64,000 nt of DNA from Cydia pomonella (GCF_033807575.1 NC_084725.1:10575001-10639000); one strand, 5' to 3'. Positions 31,905 through 43,238 are shown, numbered from the stretch's first letter. The notes: a model not told the origin generated them from the sequence alone. Translations and numbers: made by a program.

Positions 31905-32160
31905 AAATATTATAGGGACATTCTTACACAAATTGATTAAGTCTTACGGTAAGCCAAAAAGGCTTGTGCTGTGGGTACTCAAACAACGGTACCTATATAT
32001 AATATACAAATACTTAAATACATAGAAAACATCCATGACTCATGAACAAATATCTGCGCTCATCACACAAATAAATGCCCTTACCGGGATTCGAATCAAG
32101 GGGGCCAGGACCATCGGCTTCATGGGCAGGGTCACTACCCACTAGGCCAGACTGGTCTTC
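31905..32160 (-). mobile_element. tRNA-derived SINE, nearly complete
   Basis: Close relative of 15,278-15,524, with the same tail, body and A box. The B-box region carries a small insertion (AAGGGGGCCAG) after GATTCGAATC. Confidence 0.75.
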
Positions 32161-33000
32161 AAATTAACAATGATGTTAAATTTGACATTAAATTAAAAAA
32201 AAAAAACTTCCATAAGGGTGTCTCGTTCATCGAATAGAAAAAAAAAGATTTGACGTAGGAAGTACATGACTTAATAATGCAGATATATTACGATAGGTAG
32301 TCTATTAGACTGATTTCAGATTCGTGAACTTATAATACTAGTCGAATACTGTTTAAGAAACAGGCCCCAGGTTTGCGTTGCGCACCTTTTCAACTAAGTC
32401 AAAATTGTACAAACATTGTAAGGACTGGCCTCTCTATACTATTCTGTGACAAGTATACATTATACTCCAAAACATCGCGTGATAGTAACAAATGTGTTTC
32501 TTTGTATAGATATTTATTTTTAGGGTTCCGCGGGGAAATTGGTAATCTGAGCAACGGTTGTTACATTGAGTTATTTCAGTTGTTTGGAGATTGAGTTATT
32601 TATAATGTTTTTGTTTTTTTTTTTTCAGGTAAGTTCGGCTGTCAATATGGCTGGTAATATTTTTATCTTCATATTGTGTAATGTGAGTAAAAATGATCAC
32701 GAAAAGGACAACGCGCAACGTTAAAATTTAACAGTAATTGTCACCGACTTTTACAAAACATAGTGTGGAAGGACCAATATAAAAGTAATATTTTCATATT
32801 AAATTAACTATTATAGTGTAATGTACAAATACGTTGTGTATCGCTCGGCTTTGCTGATATGGATTTGCTTACAGTACATATGGTGCTACTTTACCGCTGA
32901 TTTCTACTTAAAAAATACTGTCGTTAATAATTGAATATGTTTAAAATATTTAATTTGATTAATTTAATAGCCGTTTAAAATATTTTCACATTATTTTCAA
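32161..33000. other. No gene recognised
   Basis: Contains a T-run then CAGGTAAGTTCGG at 32,616-32,640, which looks like a splice acceptor fused to a donor but has no coding sequence. TTACAGTACATATGG at 32,870 matches the end of the repeat at 46,965. Confidence 0.35.
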
Positions 33001-33845
33001 TCGTGGCTGAATGTCGAATAGGTCTGTGCCTTCGATACCTACAACAAATACTACCTGTCAACAAATGACGGACGGCTGTGTATCAGATGTGTCTGCGGTA
33101 TTGCGAGGAGATGGACGAAAGTTGATTGTGATCTGTTTTTCCTAGTATGAAATCCTATTATATAATCTGAATTGTACAGTGCTTTGGTCTCGACTGTAAT
33201 GCTGTATATTATTACGTTTCAAAAATAAAAAATAAAATATAATAAAAATGACAATATGGCGGACGAATGTTTGATATGTCACCGTATTTAAGAGGCTGTC
33301 AACACCCAATGTCCTTGAAATTGATGTTATTTAAACAGTTTTTTAAGAAAGATTATTTGTTTTAGTCAAGTAAGAAAAATATATGTTCAAATTAATTATA
33401 TTTCAAAGACCGTGGTTGTACTCGATACATGATTGAACGAAATCGGCTCGATAGAAAATAATTGCATAGATTGGTCTTAAAATCACAACTAAACGATTCT
33501 ATGTCTTTATTGTTTTGACTTATGGGTCTGCAATTAAAATCACAATTTCAAAACATTTATATCTAAACCGCTATTGAGTAAAATATTAAACTAGTAATCC
33601 ACTTTTTTTTATTTGAATATTTTTCTTATTATTCCCTTGCCCAGGCCCCGTAACATGCGACAGTGCTATCTCATTTACTCCGATACAAATAGACAGTGTG
33701 CGCTCTTTAGGTATTGACAGCCTCTTAAGAATAATTCCGCTTAAAAAATGTTTTTCTTCGCAAGTGTGATGAAAAACATTCTGTGTAACTCCGGGAATTA
33801 CAAACCTCGCTTCCAAAATTTCACTTCCCCCCTCGTTGCACAATG
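33001..33845. repeat. Dispersed repeat interrupted by TTAA MITE
   Basis: Paralogue of 12,834-13,075. The match runs to GTTTGATATGTCACCGTAT, breaks for the MITE at 33,292-33,724, then resumes with GAATAATTCCGCTTAAAA and CTTCGCAAGTGTGATGAAAA. Confidence 0.65.
33292..33724 (-). mobile_element. TTAA-type MITE, complete
   Basis: It is 433 bp, bounded by GAGGCTGTCAACACC and GGTATTGACAGCCTC and flanked by TTAA at 33,288-33,291 and 33,725-33,728. It lies in inverse orientation to the 22,064 copy. No ORF. Confidence 0.85.
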
Positions 33846-34149
33846 TACTATTTTAATAATATTAATATCCAGAGAGGAAAATTAGGACTACGTTTGTATG
33901 AAAAGGCGATTTCGCTCGGGTCCTCCACTTTCCTCTTAACTCATTAAATTACCATACCTTTCCACCCTTTCGCCAGCATTATTAAATTATTCCCCAATAT
34001 CAGAACCGGCCCTAATCTCCAATCTACCCTGTTCTGTGTTGCCAGCTTAAACGCCGTCATTTGCTTCAACACCTTGGCAAGGATTTTTATTGGTATTGCA
34101 ACATTTGGACTGGGATGTGTACGTGGGTGGATGCGGTAGATATTTTCAT

Positions 34150-34600
34150 TAAATTGTTTATTGTTTATTTATTAACTAACTTACACTAACAGATATACCA
34201 AGCATGTGAGTTACTATACACTGAACTTAGTTTAACAAGACAACACTATACGAAACAGATAAACTTTATAAATATAACAAATTATTGTATTACTACTATA
34301 TACTATATAAATGACTAATAACACTAATATTAGGACGTTGTAGTCGAGGGTATGGAGATCGACTCCAAATACCGAGTTGCTGTGGCTAGGAGTCTCGGTT
34401 CCTTCTGTGAAAATATGTCTGTCTGGGGGTCGAATAGAAGGATATTATTTATGTGATTCAGTGCTGCATACAGAGAGCTGGTGACTAAAGTTACTGTGTT
34501 GGTGCTGGGAATTGTAAAAAGAGGTGTGGGGCGAGGTCGAAGAGTAGTTCTCACAAATGGCGTAGGTACTTTAAGGTGACATATTGCAGTAACCAAGGAT
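34150..34600 (-). pseudogene. Possible LINE or retroelement ORF end
   Basis: The 88-residue minus frame 34,330-34,596 contains FTIPSTNTVTLVTSSLYAAL and LNHINNILLFDPQTDIF. These faintly resemble the region before the C-terminus of Jockey-type polymerases. AT-rich 3' sequence follows. The match is weak and could be chance. Confidence 0.3.
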
Positions 34601-34914
34601 TTGTGATTGCGTTCACACCTAGTGCACAGTCATAGGTACTTTGATTAGTTTTTTTAAATAAGTATGCAACAGAACGAAAGGCAAAGAGCCCATTCATGTT
34701 TAGGTCATACTGAGCAACTTTTACTATCGGACCAACTCCGAAATCACGAATAAAAATTGATTGGAAATTTCAACATCAGACCAGCAAAATGTAAGAACAG
34801 CCAAAGTATTCGCGGTTAAGGTTAATATGTGTCGGATTTCTTGAGTATATATTTAACCAACTTTGAAAGAGGAGGGTTTTTTAAGTGTTAACTACCTATA
34901 GTTGGCGCCCACAA
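34601..34914. other. No feature recognised
   Basis: Nothing supported. Confidence 0.3.
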
Positions 34915-35033
34915 TCTCTCTGCTTTGCCTAAAGGTTGACTGGTAGAGAATGCCTCATGGCATTAAGTCCGCCTTTTGTACTATAAGGTTTTCTTTTGTG
35001 CAATAAAGATTAAATAAATAAATAAATAAGTAA
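34915..35033 (+). mobile_element. LINE 3' end with (AAAT)n tail
   Basis: CCTAAAGGTTGACTGGTAGA, GGCATTAAGTCCGCCTTTTG and GTGCAATAAAGATTAAATAA with an AAAT-repeat tail form a familiar lepidopteran LINE 3' end. A scrap of it (AAGTCCGCCTTTTGTAC) recurs at 36,670. Confidence 0.65.
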
Positions 35034-35900
35034 GGCTGAATCAACTTCTTTTTTTTAAATTCTACCCCGTCTACCAGGCAACAATAGTAGCCTATTCTGT
35101 TAGACGTAGCATAGTTTGTTATTCGAAATGTTATATTATGTTCAGCTAATTTATTATTTAAATTTATTTTATTTCCTCATTTTTGTCATCTCTAGTGACA
35201 TTCTAAATACCACGATAAGCATGTATATACATACACATCCATACGGATTTGGATATATGTAATATCTGAGTTCACTCAGATATGTGGGCTTCAGCCCACG
35301 TGAAGCCCAACGTGTATAAAAAAAAGTATTTCCATTCTTTAAAGATATGAAGCGTTGCATGGACTGGTGGTGCGTATTTACGAGGAAGAGAATACTTAAA
35401 AAGTTCAAGCATTATTAAAATATGCTTAATAGATGACCCGTTACGGATAGGTCTAATTGCAATAAAAAAGTGACCCAGGCGACCGTAACCATAGCAACGA
35501 GTTACACGAAAAATTTGTTTAACCCATAATATGAATGCATGCCCACAATGGTCCCACGAACGTTAACAAGTACCACATCCGCAAGTTAAGGGGGTGTGTA
35601 CGCTATTTAGCGATAAGATCGTGAGTCGGGCGCGCGATGCCTCTTAAATTATTCAAATAAAATCCAGCCCCGTATCTGTGATTGTAAATTTTGGTGCGCA
35701 GCTGTATTTGTACACTTGCGGCCGTGTTAAGTGTAAACACATGGAGCGAGAAGCAAAACTTAGAGACGAGCGTCTCCCGAGCGTCTAGTCAACTCTATGG
35801 CTGCTCCTCGACGTAACGTTGATGCAACTGCGCAGCGACGCCATTTTCCATAGCGCGGCGTCAAGTGCCGACGCTAGACGCTAGTGTGGGGTGGCCCTTA
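35034..35900. other. Mostly unrecognised; CG-rich patch near 35,740-35,890
   Basis: The patch contains GAGCGTCTCCCGAGCGTCTA and GCCGACGCTAGACGCTAG, which look like arms of an old MITE, but I could not define both ends. Confidence 0.35.
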
Positions 35901-35901
35901 A

Positions 35902-36019
35902 CCCTTTGAATGTTACGCCAATCGTATGTGACCATCGTAAACCTTGTCGAAATGCAGGAAGGTTGATATTGGACTGTAGCAACGCGCGTCAGCCAGTGAC
36001 GCCTCTGGCGGTCAAAGGG
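35902..36019. mobile_element. TTAA-flanked short MITE (piggyBac-like ends)
   Basis: CCCTTTGAATG and the inverted TCAAAGGG are flanked by TTAA at 35,898-35,901 and 36,020-36,023. Ends beginning CCC at TTAA are typical of piggyBac-derived MITEs. Confidence 0.7.
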
Positions 36020-36154
36020 TTAACAAATTAATGGCATATAATTTAATTTATTCAGGTTTTTGCTATTATATTAGCTTAATTACACAAAATATATAGCGGT
36101 CGTAACAGGGGATAGTACGCAAAACTCTGAGTAGGGGGCGCCACTAGCTCTCAG

Positions 36155-36266
36155 CCTACAGCGAAACAGGAAAATCGAAATTTCGTTATATGCCTCTCTA
36201 ACATTGCATATTCGAGCGATAAAGAGGCAGATAACGAAATTTAGATTTTCGCATTTCGCGGTAGGC
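36155..36266. mobile_element. Palindromic MITE, CTACAGCGAAA family
   Basis: GCCTACAGCGAAACAGG...AATCGAAATTTCGTTATATG pairs with GATAACGAAATTTAGATTTT...CGCGGTAGGC. A distant relative is at 54,552-54,690. Confidence 0.6.
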
Positions 36267-37170
36267 CCTGTATACAAACCGCCTTGATGCATCAATGTTT
36301 AAGGCATAGTATAAGTTACTCTATGAAAAAAATGACTCAATGGTTTAAAATATGTGCTATAGCTGGTCTCTGGCGGCAGAACATTGCAGTAATACCCCTA
36401 TTGGATTGGCGTATTTTGATTTCATTTTGCGGCACTCGCAGCATATTTTAATAGTATGAGATGATGATGATAGATGTTTTTAAATAATGATCGCCAAATG
36501 TCACTTTCAAGGTAGGTAAATCTAATATACTCTCACTTTGACTTTGACAAGCCTCATAACTGTAGTCTCTTGCAAAATTAGATAGAAAGTTGATTACACA
36601 ACCGTTTACCGTACTTGTAAGTAAAATTTAAAACTTAACTTTAGCTTTGGTTTTCTATTTTGTTAGTAGTAAGTCCGCCTTTTGTACGAAAGTTTCGCTT
36701 TTATGCAGTAATTATTAAGAGGGATAGTTTTTAATTATTTATTTTACATTAGTCTTATTTATTTTTAGATTTAGATTGCATGTTTTAATGCTTGGTTGTA
36801 ATATAATTTTATATTATTAAATAAATATAACCTTCACAGTGTCCGCAAGTGTACGAAAATCCGAGAAGACAAAGAGCGTGTCGGTTTTGACATCACCTGT
36901 TTTTCACATAATACACTTTAGGCCACAGACTATTTATGTTGGAATATAAATATTATCTTTTATTTACTCTTTTATTTGCGATCTTAAGCCCGTTACGGCT
37001 GAGAAGCTTAAGGCGTTTTTGTACCGTTAAATTACATCTGCGGTTTTTTAATCGTTTCATTGTTTTATTTCTTGTCATTATCTTTAAGTACTATCATCGA
37101 TCATGAAGTCATCTTAAATTTTAACGATGCGTGATAGTGAAGTTTATCATTTGCGTTGATATGCATTACA
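36267..37170. other. No gene recognised
   Basis: AT-rich with a LINE 3' scrap near 36,665-36,740; otherwise nothing supported. Confidence 0.35.
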
Positions 37171-37250
37171 CGACCGGTCTGGCCTAGTGGGTAGTGACCC
37201 TGCATATGAAGCCGATGGTCCTTGGTTCAAAGATTGTCCCCAAATATATA
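37171..37250 (+). mobile_element. SINE head fragment
   Basis: CGGTCTGGCCTAGTGGGTAG and GATGGTCCTTGGTTCAAAG are the tRNA-like A and B boxes of the common SINE. The copy passes straight into a TCCCCAAATATATAT tail, so the body is deleted. Confidence 0.6.
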
Positions 37251-37254
37251 TAGT

Positions 37255-37620
37255 TGATTATCAAACACTTACAAACCGCCGGACGGAAGCCGTGGCTCCG
37301 GGCGTCCTGTACACTCTTGGCAACACGGTCCGTCCTAAAAGGGCTCCTACACGATGGCCCAGCGTAGGCCAGTCTAAGGCACGCAGCTATGCGGTGGAAT
37401 GAGATAGCAATATCACTTACTCCCTCTAACGCATAAATGCGTCCCTAGGACTGGTCTGCGCTGGGCTATCGTGTAGAGGAGCCATAAGAGAGCTACGAGC
37501 GGTCGGGTTGAGCAGGGGCGAGGCCAGAAGACGAGCTGAAGATAGGAAGGCGTGGCGCGAGCTTGTGAAGGCCCTTTGCACCTCTGGGGTGCTTTAGGAC
37601 AACAACAAACACTTATTCAT
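37255..37620 (+). pseudogene. LINE ORF end split by a MITE
   Basis: Before the insertion the frame reads RTEAVAPGVLYTLGNTVRP. After it comes RELRAVGLSRGEARRRAEDR then KAWRELVKALC and a stop, the C-terminus of an RTE-like LINE. An ACAACAACAAACAC tail follows. Confidence 0.65.
37338..37483. mobile_element. Palindromic MITE nested in LINE
   Basis: GGGCTCCTACACGATGGCCC and GGGCTATCGTGTAGAGGAGC are the inverted ends around a body with CGCAGCTATGCGGTGG / CGCATAAATGCGTCC. The target duplication is unclear; TAA occurs near both ends. Confidence 0.65.
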
Positions 37621-37965
37621 CAAATAGGCCATAGGGGCACTTTTACATATAATTTTTAACCAAAAATACAATTATAAATATACAATCAATGAAATTTACT
37701 TTATTATAGATGTCACACAGTCTCTAAATGTCGAATTACACATAAAAAGATGATGAAAAAATATAAACATCAAATTCTAAAATTCTTTAGAGATGTAAAA
37801 GTTTCTAAGTGTCAGAGATAAAATATATTGAAAAAATGATCAGTATTATCGTTAGAGATGTAAAGGGTCTCTAAGACTATAATAATTATATAAATAATTA
37901 AGAAAAATAAGTTAAATCAGACAAACAGACAAGATACGAATGAAGTGTCTCACGTTAATGCCACT
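37612..37965 (-). mobile_element. LINE 3' untranslated region
   Basis: Inverse copy of the family at 19,671-20,205, ending near AAATAGGCCATAGGGGCACT on the plus strand. The outer end (GAATGAAGTxTCTCACGTTA) also recurs at 40,855-40,905. Confidence 0.65.
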
Positions 37966-37979
37966 CAAAAGTTTCAGTA

Positions 37980-38164
37980 CCCCTAGTGTAAATATTTTCG
38001 ACAGCGAAACGTGACGTACGCGTTTGCGTTAAGTGTCATTTTGTATGAGATTTTTGACTTTCCAAAACGTCCCGCTTGGCGCGCTGTTCAAAAACCCATA
38101 CAAAATGAGACTTAACGCAAACGCGAACGTCACGTTTCGCTATCGACTAAAATTACACTAGGGG
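37980..38164. mobile_element. Palindromic TA-flanked MITE, CCCCTAGTGTAA family
   Basis: Complete copy with TA at 37,978-37,979 and 38,165-38,166 and near-perfect arms around CGTACGCGTTTGCGTTAAG. Confidence 0.8.
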
Positions 38165-38253
38165 TACGGTTCTATTACCATCCGTGTTTGTGTTTACGAA
38201 TAAAAATTATTCTATTCTATTATCTTAAACCACAGGTAGTACAGGTTGGGAAA

Positions 38254-38815
38254 GGGTCATTCTACTTTTTACTGCAGGTTTTATCGTCCCCAGAAGCAAT
38301 TATTTGATTTTTATATTTGTAAATAATGTTTTTTATTAATTGTCTATTAATATAAAGCACGTTTTAATGCTGCACTAACGATACCTTCAGGGGCGTAGCT
38401 ACCGCCGTATCTGCCGTATCAATTATACGGGGCCCTCGGGCCACGGGGGCCCCCAACGTGCGTTTTTGTGAGAAATCTTTACCCTTCCTAAGGGCCCCCA
38501 AACGAATTTTTATACGGGGCCCCGCCAAGGCACGCTACGCCACTGGATACCTTGTAATGAAAGTAAAAAATATTATATCTATATATATTTTATTTATTGT
38601 CATTATAAGTAAAAGGGCAGGAACGGTAACATAGTTGTATGTTTCCACACTCTAGGCTTTAAATTCTAAAAATAAAAAAGCCAAGGGTAAAATATTGAGG
38701 CCTATTCTGTACATATCATGTTTTAGTAGCTAGTATAAGGTAAAACGCATTACAAATATTAAAATTTCAAGATTCTTTGAAATCGCAAAAACTGCAGTAA
38801 AAAGTAGAATGACCC
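38254..38815. mobile_element. MITE with 23-bp TIRs and nested hAT MITE
   Basis: GGGTCATTCTACTTTTTACT (plus GCAG) at 38,254 is exactly inverted at the right end. GAAA borders both sides (38,250-38,253 and 38,816-38,819), a possible 4-bp duplication. No ORF. A hAT MITE sits inside at 38,388-38,545. Confidence 0.7.
38388..38545. mobile_element. hAT-type MITE with perfect 8-bp target duplication
   Basis: The ends CAGGGGCGTAGC and GCTACGCCACTG are flanked by GATACCTT at 38,380-38,387 and 38,546-38,553. The interior is rich in GGGGCCC motifs. Confidence 0.9.
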
Positions 38816-39180
38816 GAAACCATCTATGTACCTACTACCTATAAGTACACTACACGTTCTGTAATATCATGCTAGCCCCGCAGTGATCGCTGACATGCCC
38901 ACAGGGCTTAGGCCTAGCACGGTTATCATGTTCCAATCATGTCATTAGGTCATTGTGTTAGGTCGATGAACTCGGGGTTTTAACCGACTGAGGAAGGTAG
39001 GGCAATGTTTCTCTAGGAAGTAGCTCGTAGCTCTTTCAGAAAACATCGAATTCTTACAAATGTAAAAGAAAAGAAAATTAATAAAGAAATGAGAATATAC
39101 ATTTAATAAATCTGACTGATTGCTGTGAAATACCTACACAAAATATTTGATGTGCTTTCTTACCTGAGCTGTGTCACCTA
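38816..39180. other. No feature recognised
   Basis: Nothing supported. Confidence 0.35.
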
Positions 39181-39199
39181 TAAAAAATTAAATATGAAA

Positions 39200-39350
39200 T
39201 TCATCACAGGCAGGCCGGGAAAGAGATGGCGGAACGACTTGGATGCTTTTCAGCAGGATTGGCGGGATCTTGCTCAGCACAGGGAGGATTGGGAAGAGAG
39301 AGGGGAGGCCTTTTCCCAGCAGTGGGACACACAAATAGGCTAAAAGAAAA
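39200..39350 (+). pseudogene. RTE-type LINE ORF C-terminus
   Basis: The frame reads TGRPGKRWRNDLDAFQQDWR then RGEAFSQQWDTQIG and a stop, followed by an A-rich tail. This GRPxKRWxDDL...QQWD ending is characteristic of RTE-clade elements. Confidence 0.75.
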
Positions 39351-39935
39351 AAAAACATCACTTATATTTATGTCCTTGTTATGGATGTTTTCTATGTATC
39401 TAACACAAGCCTTATTGAGCTATGTGGATTCGTGTAAAATTGACCCATAATATTTATTTATTATTTAAATGCAAAAGGAACTTGTGTGTACTTTCTGTCT
39501 GAAAAGGTATTATCAAGGCTGGAATTAACACCAAATCATTATTGTTGAAATTAGTCCAATTTTAGAGTTTAATAAGATTTAAGCAAAATTTGCATTTTTG
39601 GTACAAGCTTTTATCGCTGACTGAACTTTTATTTCCTTAAGCAACTAATATTCACCGAGACAATTTACAAACCCCAAACACAAATAGTTTGCGATCGCAG
39701 AATTCCTTTGGCCCCCTTCTGTCTCCATCATCAGATCAGCTCCATGTCATCATAATATTGCATTGTCATCCGATTTACATATGTACCTATGCAAAATTTC
39801 AGCTCAATCGGAAATCGGGAAGTGAGTCAAAAGCTTTCAAGATTTAACCCACATCAACTAACAAACTAACAAACATTCGAACACAAGTTAAATAAAAGCT
39901 TGACACCTTCATCGTCTAAATCAAACATTATGAAT
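39351..39935. other. No feature recognised
   Basis: Nothing supported. Confidence 0.35.
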
Positions 39936-39939
39936 CCCG

Positions 39940-40095
39940 AATACCGATATTTGTTCCTGAGTCATGGATTTTTTCTGTGTAAGTATTTGTATATTATATA
40001 TATCGTTGTCTGAGTACCCACAACACAATCCTTCTTGGCGTACCGTGGCACTTAGTCAATTTGTGTAAGATTGTCCCTTTAATATAATATAATAT
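39940..40095 (+). mobile_element. 5'-truncated SINE
   Basis: Body and tail of the common SINE (TTTGTTCCTGAGTCATGGAT, GTCTGAGTACCCACAACAC, GTCAATTTGTGTAAGATTGT), ending in a (ATAAT) run. Confidence 0.75.
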
Positions 40096-40220
40096 AATAT
40101 AGATATAAATCAAAATCGACTCTGTATTTTTGACGTTAGCTCAAATACTTAGACTGCAATAATACATACACTGCTTAAATCATAACCCTCTCGACCTTAC
40201 CGTAGTCGGCTGATAATGTA

Positions 40221-40343
40221 CAGTCAGCGTCAAATACTTTGTAGCAACCAAAGTAGCCAAATAGTTCGGTACACCATATATTTAGTATGGTGTACCGAAC
40301 TATTTGGCCACTTTGACTGCTACAAAGTATTTGACGCTGACTG
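40221..40343. mobile_element. TA-flanked, almost perfect palindrome
   Basis: The ends CAGTCAGCGTCAAATACTTT and AAAGTATTTGACGCTGACTG are flanked by TA. The arms pair over nearly their whole length around CACCATATATTTAGTATGGTG. The ends place it near the CAGTCAGCATC family, but the interior is different. Confidence 0.8.
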
Positions 40344-40557
40344 TACAATGTACATTGTGAATGTACACAGTACATGTCCCAAGCCGCTTCCCATGTCAGC
40401 GTTTACGAAGACCCTCACTAACTCAATCAAACAAATGTACGTCTTTTTCACTTAATATGATCCATATCGATGGGTAACTTGTAACCATATTATTGTCGCG
40501 AAACGCATACTGCTGCCAGAGTGTATACAAAGAAGTAGTGTGTCTTATATAAATAAA

Positions 40558-40820
40558 TTAAATAAATAATTATTATAGGACATTATTACACAAATTGACT
40601 AAGTCCCACAGTAAGCTCAATAAGGCTTGTGTTGTGGGTACTTTATTTGTGTGATAAACACAAATATTTGTTCCTGAGCCGTGGGTGTTTTCTATATGTA
40701 TATATAAGTATGTTTTTTTTTCTATACACGTATGATCGTCGCCTAGTACCTATAGTGCAAGCTTTGCTTATTTTGGAGCTAGGTCGATTTGTGTAAGATC
40801 GTCCTCAAATATTTATTTAT
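40558..40820. mobile_element. Two SINE tails in inverted arrangement
   Basis: The left part (GACATTATTACACAAATTGA, GGCTTGTGTTGTGGGTACT) is a minus-strand SINE tail. The right part (ACAAATATTTGTTCCTGAGC, GTCGATTTGTGTAAGATCGT) is a plus-strand copy. Both lack tRNA heads. Confidence 0.55.
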
Positions 40821-41180
40821 TTATGTTATTAAAAGACAAAAAAAACAGACAAACGGACAAGAACTGAATGAAGTCTCTCACGTTAATGCCACTCAAAAGT
40901 AAAGTTACATTTACAATAACATGTAGCTTGTTAGCTTAAACAGACCGGTCTCCACAAACAGCGTACCTAGTACTCAACTGGACTCCATTGCGCATCGTGT
41001 GACCGCATCTTCAAGACAAAGTTAGATTTTGCGAGCCACATTATGGCATTTCATAATCCGAATAAAAATTGTTAAGGTTTTTTGAAGCTTATCATACCTA
41101 TTCTAATGATTTTAATGTTTTTTGAAGCTTATCATATTAACAGCAACGGCTGTAAGCTACTGCTTAGTGTCACATATTTA

Positions 41181-41191
41181 CACTGAAAAAA
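41181..41191 (+). repeat. Left terminal inverted repeat, CACTG type
   Basis: CACTGAAAAAA preceded by TA. The exact inverse lies at 51,702-51,712. Confidence 0.6.
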
Positions 41192-41390
41192 CGTGTAGGT
41201 TAAAAATAAATAAAATACTGTTGAAAATAACCGAGCGTGTTTGTCAATATAGCACCTGCAAAGTTCGTTGCTAAAAAGAAATAAGTCAACTTTGCTATTG
41301 TTTCTTGTTAAATATTAACCGTTACAATTGGTTAAAAATATTTCTGTAATAATAACACAGTTGCCTACATTAGTAACAACAGAGTACAGT

Positions 41391-42215
41391 TGGTAGCTGC
41401 TGCAATGTTACTCGGTATATATAGCCAATTTATTGGGTTACTACAACCGATTCACTCGCTAGCTGCTGCAATGTTACTCGGTATATATAGCCAATTTATT
41501 GGGTTACTACAACAGATTCACTCGGTAGCTGCCGCAATGTTACTCGGTATATATAGCCAATTTATTGGATTACTACAACAGATTCACTCGGTAGCTGCTG
41601 CAATGTTACTCGGTTATATAGCCAATTTATTGGGTTACTACAACCGATTTACTCGGTAGCTGCTGCAATGTTACTCGGTAAATACAGCCAATTTATTGGA
41701 TTACTACAACAGATTCACTCGGTAGCTGCTGCAATGTTACTCGGTTATATAGCCAATTTATTGGGTTACTACAACCGATTCACTCGGTAGCTGCTGCAAT
41801 GTTACTCGGTATATATAGCCAATTTATTGGGTTACTACAACAGATTCACTCGGTAGCTGCCGCAATGTTACTCGGTATATATAGCCAATTTATTGGGTTA
41901 CTACAACAGATTCACTCGGTAGCTGCTGCAATGTTACTCGGTTATATAGCCAATTTATTGGGTTACTACAACCGATTCACTCGGTAGCTGCTGCAATGTT
42001 ACTCGGTATATATAGCCAATTTATTGGGTTACTACAACAGATTCACTCGGTAGCTGCCGCAATGTTACTCGGTATATATAGCCAATTTATTGGGTTACTA
42101 CAACAGATTCACTCGGTAGCTGCTGCAATGTTACTCGGTTATATAGCCAATTTATTGGGTTACTACAACCGATTTACTCGGTAGCTGCTGCAATGTTACT
42201 CGGTATATACAGCTA
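41391..42215 (+). repeat. 66-bp tandem array, 13 copies, higher-order 197 bp
   Basis: Each unit contains GCTGCTGCAATGTTACTCGG, then a TATATATAGCCAATTTATTG block and TTACTACAACxGATTCACTC. Units are 66 bp with some of 65 bp (a shortened GGTTATATAGCC form). Three-unit blocks of 197 bp repeat almost unchanged (for example 41,799 onward and 41,996 onward), so amplification was recent. Open frames here are by-products of the period being divisible by three. The position 210 bp inside the left end fits a subterminal transposase-binding region. Confidence 0.85.
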
Positions 42216-42283
42216 GTTTATTGGGTATTTATAGCAATGTTATTCAGCACACGGCGAAATCAATTCAATCGGTACAGTATGAT

Positions 42284-42410
42284 AGATAGATAGATACACA
42301 CTTTATTGCCACAGAAACAAAAATACAGAAAAACAGTTAAGCTATACAGTGGGCAAAGGCGGCCTTAGCGCCAATAGGCGATCTCTTCCAGACAACCTAA
42401 CATATGGAGC
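42284..42410 (-). mobile_element. LINE 3' tail nested in the CACTA-like element
   Basis: GATA units, then ACACACTTTATTGCCACAGA and GCGATCTCTTCCAGACAACC: the inverse of a LINE 3' end with AATAAAGTGTG. A relative lies at 54,715-54,790. Confidence 0.55.
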
Positions 42411-42519
42411 AGACTATATTATGATTAAACGTTATTTAGGTACTTTCAAATTTTTTATCAATAATACATTAAATAATTTTTATTCATAATACTGTCTGTA
42501 TATCTATGTAGCAATTGAA

Positions 42520-42785
42520 TTGGTTTCGTCGTGTTCTGAATAACATTGCTATAACTACCCTATAAACTATAATAGCTATATTTACCGAATAACATTGCAG
42601 CAGCTACCGTTGAACTGGTTGCAGTAACTATCTGTACATAGAGATACAAGTTTTATTAATATTTACATACAGATACAAGTTTTATTTATAATACCTATGA
42701 ACTTAAATTATTTTAGAATACTTACTAAGTTACTGAGAGCATTGCTGTAAAGCGGCTATAGTTACCGAGTAGCTTTGCTGAAAAA
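42520..42785 (-). repeat. Inverted, degenerate copies of the 66-bp unit
   Basis: TACCGAATAACATTGCAGCA then GCTACC at about 42,583, GTTCTGAATAACATTGCT at 42,529 and ACCGAGTAGCTTTGCTG at 42,763 are inverse versions of the array unit. The array therefore has an opposing arm about 0.3-0.5 kb away. Confidence 0.6.
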
Positions 42786-42917
42786 TAACGGGGGTTCTTT
42801 GGAAATTTCAAACAAACATGAGTATAATGACACTGATTTATTTTTGCCTTTAGACGAAACGATACATAGAAGAGTTTCATATAATACCTCTAGTTTCATA
42901 TAAGTTTCACATTTATT

Positions 42918-43075
42918 TATAATCAATCTAATCTAGGTCAATTTTAAAAATAATCTTATAGTGTTGGATTAATAATCAATCTAATCTAAGTCAACTTTAA
43001 AAGTAATCATACTGTAGGATTAATAATTAATCTAATCTAGGTCAACTTTAAAAAGAATCTTATAGTGTAGGATTA
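42918..43075 (+). repeat. Three-copy tandem repeat, about 52 bp
   Basis: ATAATCAATCTAATCTAGGT (with variants) followed by CAATTTTAAAAATAATCTTA and GTGTTGGATTA is repeated three times head to tail. Confidence 0.75.
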
Positions 43076-43238
43076 TAAAGTTTTAGACACTAAATCTTCC
43101 ATAACCGGCTGAAAATTTGCAATTATGTTTAAAATAATGCTTGATATAACGTGCCCAAACTCTCTGCGCCTGCGCCGCTTGCTTGTCAATATATACCTAA
43201 TGTCTTCTTTTTTGTATGTAATTTTGAAATTTGTAGTT

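Noticed and set aside
32616..32660. Splice acceptor starting a coding exon
   Set aside because: The T-run plus CAG is followed at once by GTAAGT and no open frame of interest.
40221..40343. Bidirectional terminator or regulatory palindrome
   Set aside because: TA flanks and CAGTCAGCGTC termini shared with other copies make a MITE the simpler reading.
41391..42215. Coding repeats or a CRISPR-like array
   Set aside because: The open frames follow from a 66-bp period divisible by three. There are no spacers: the units are contiguous and the host is a eukaryote.
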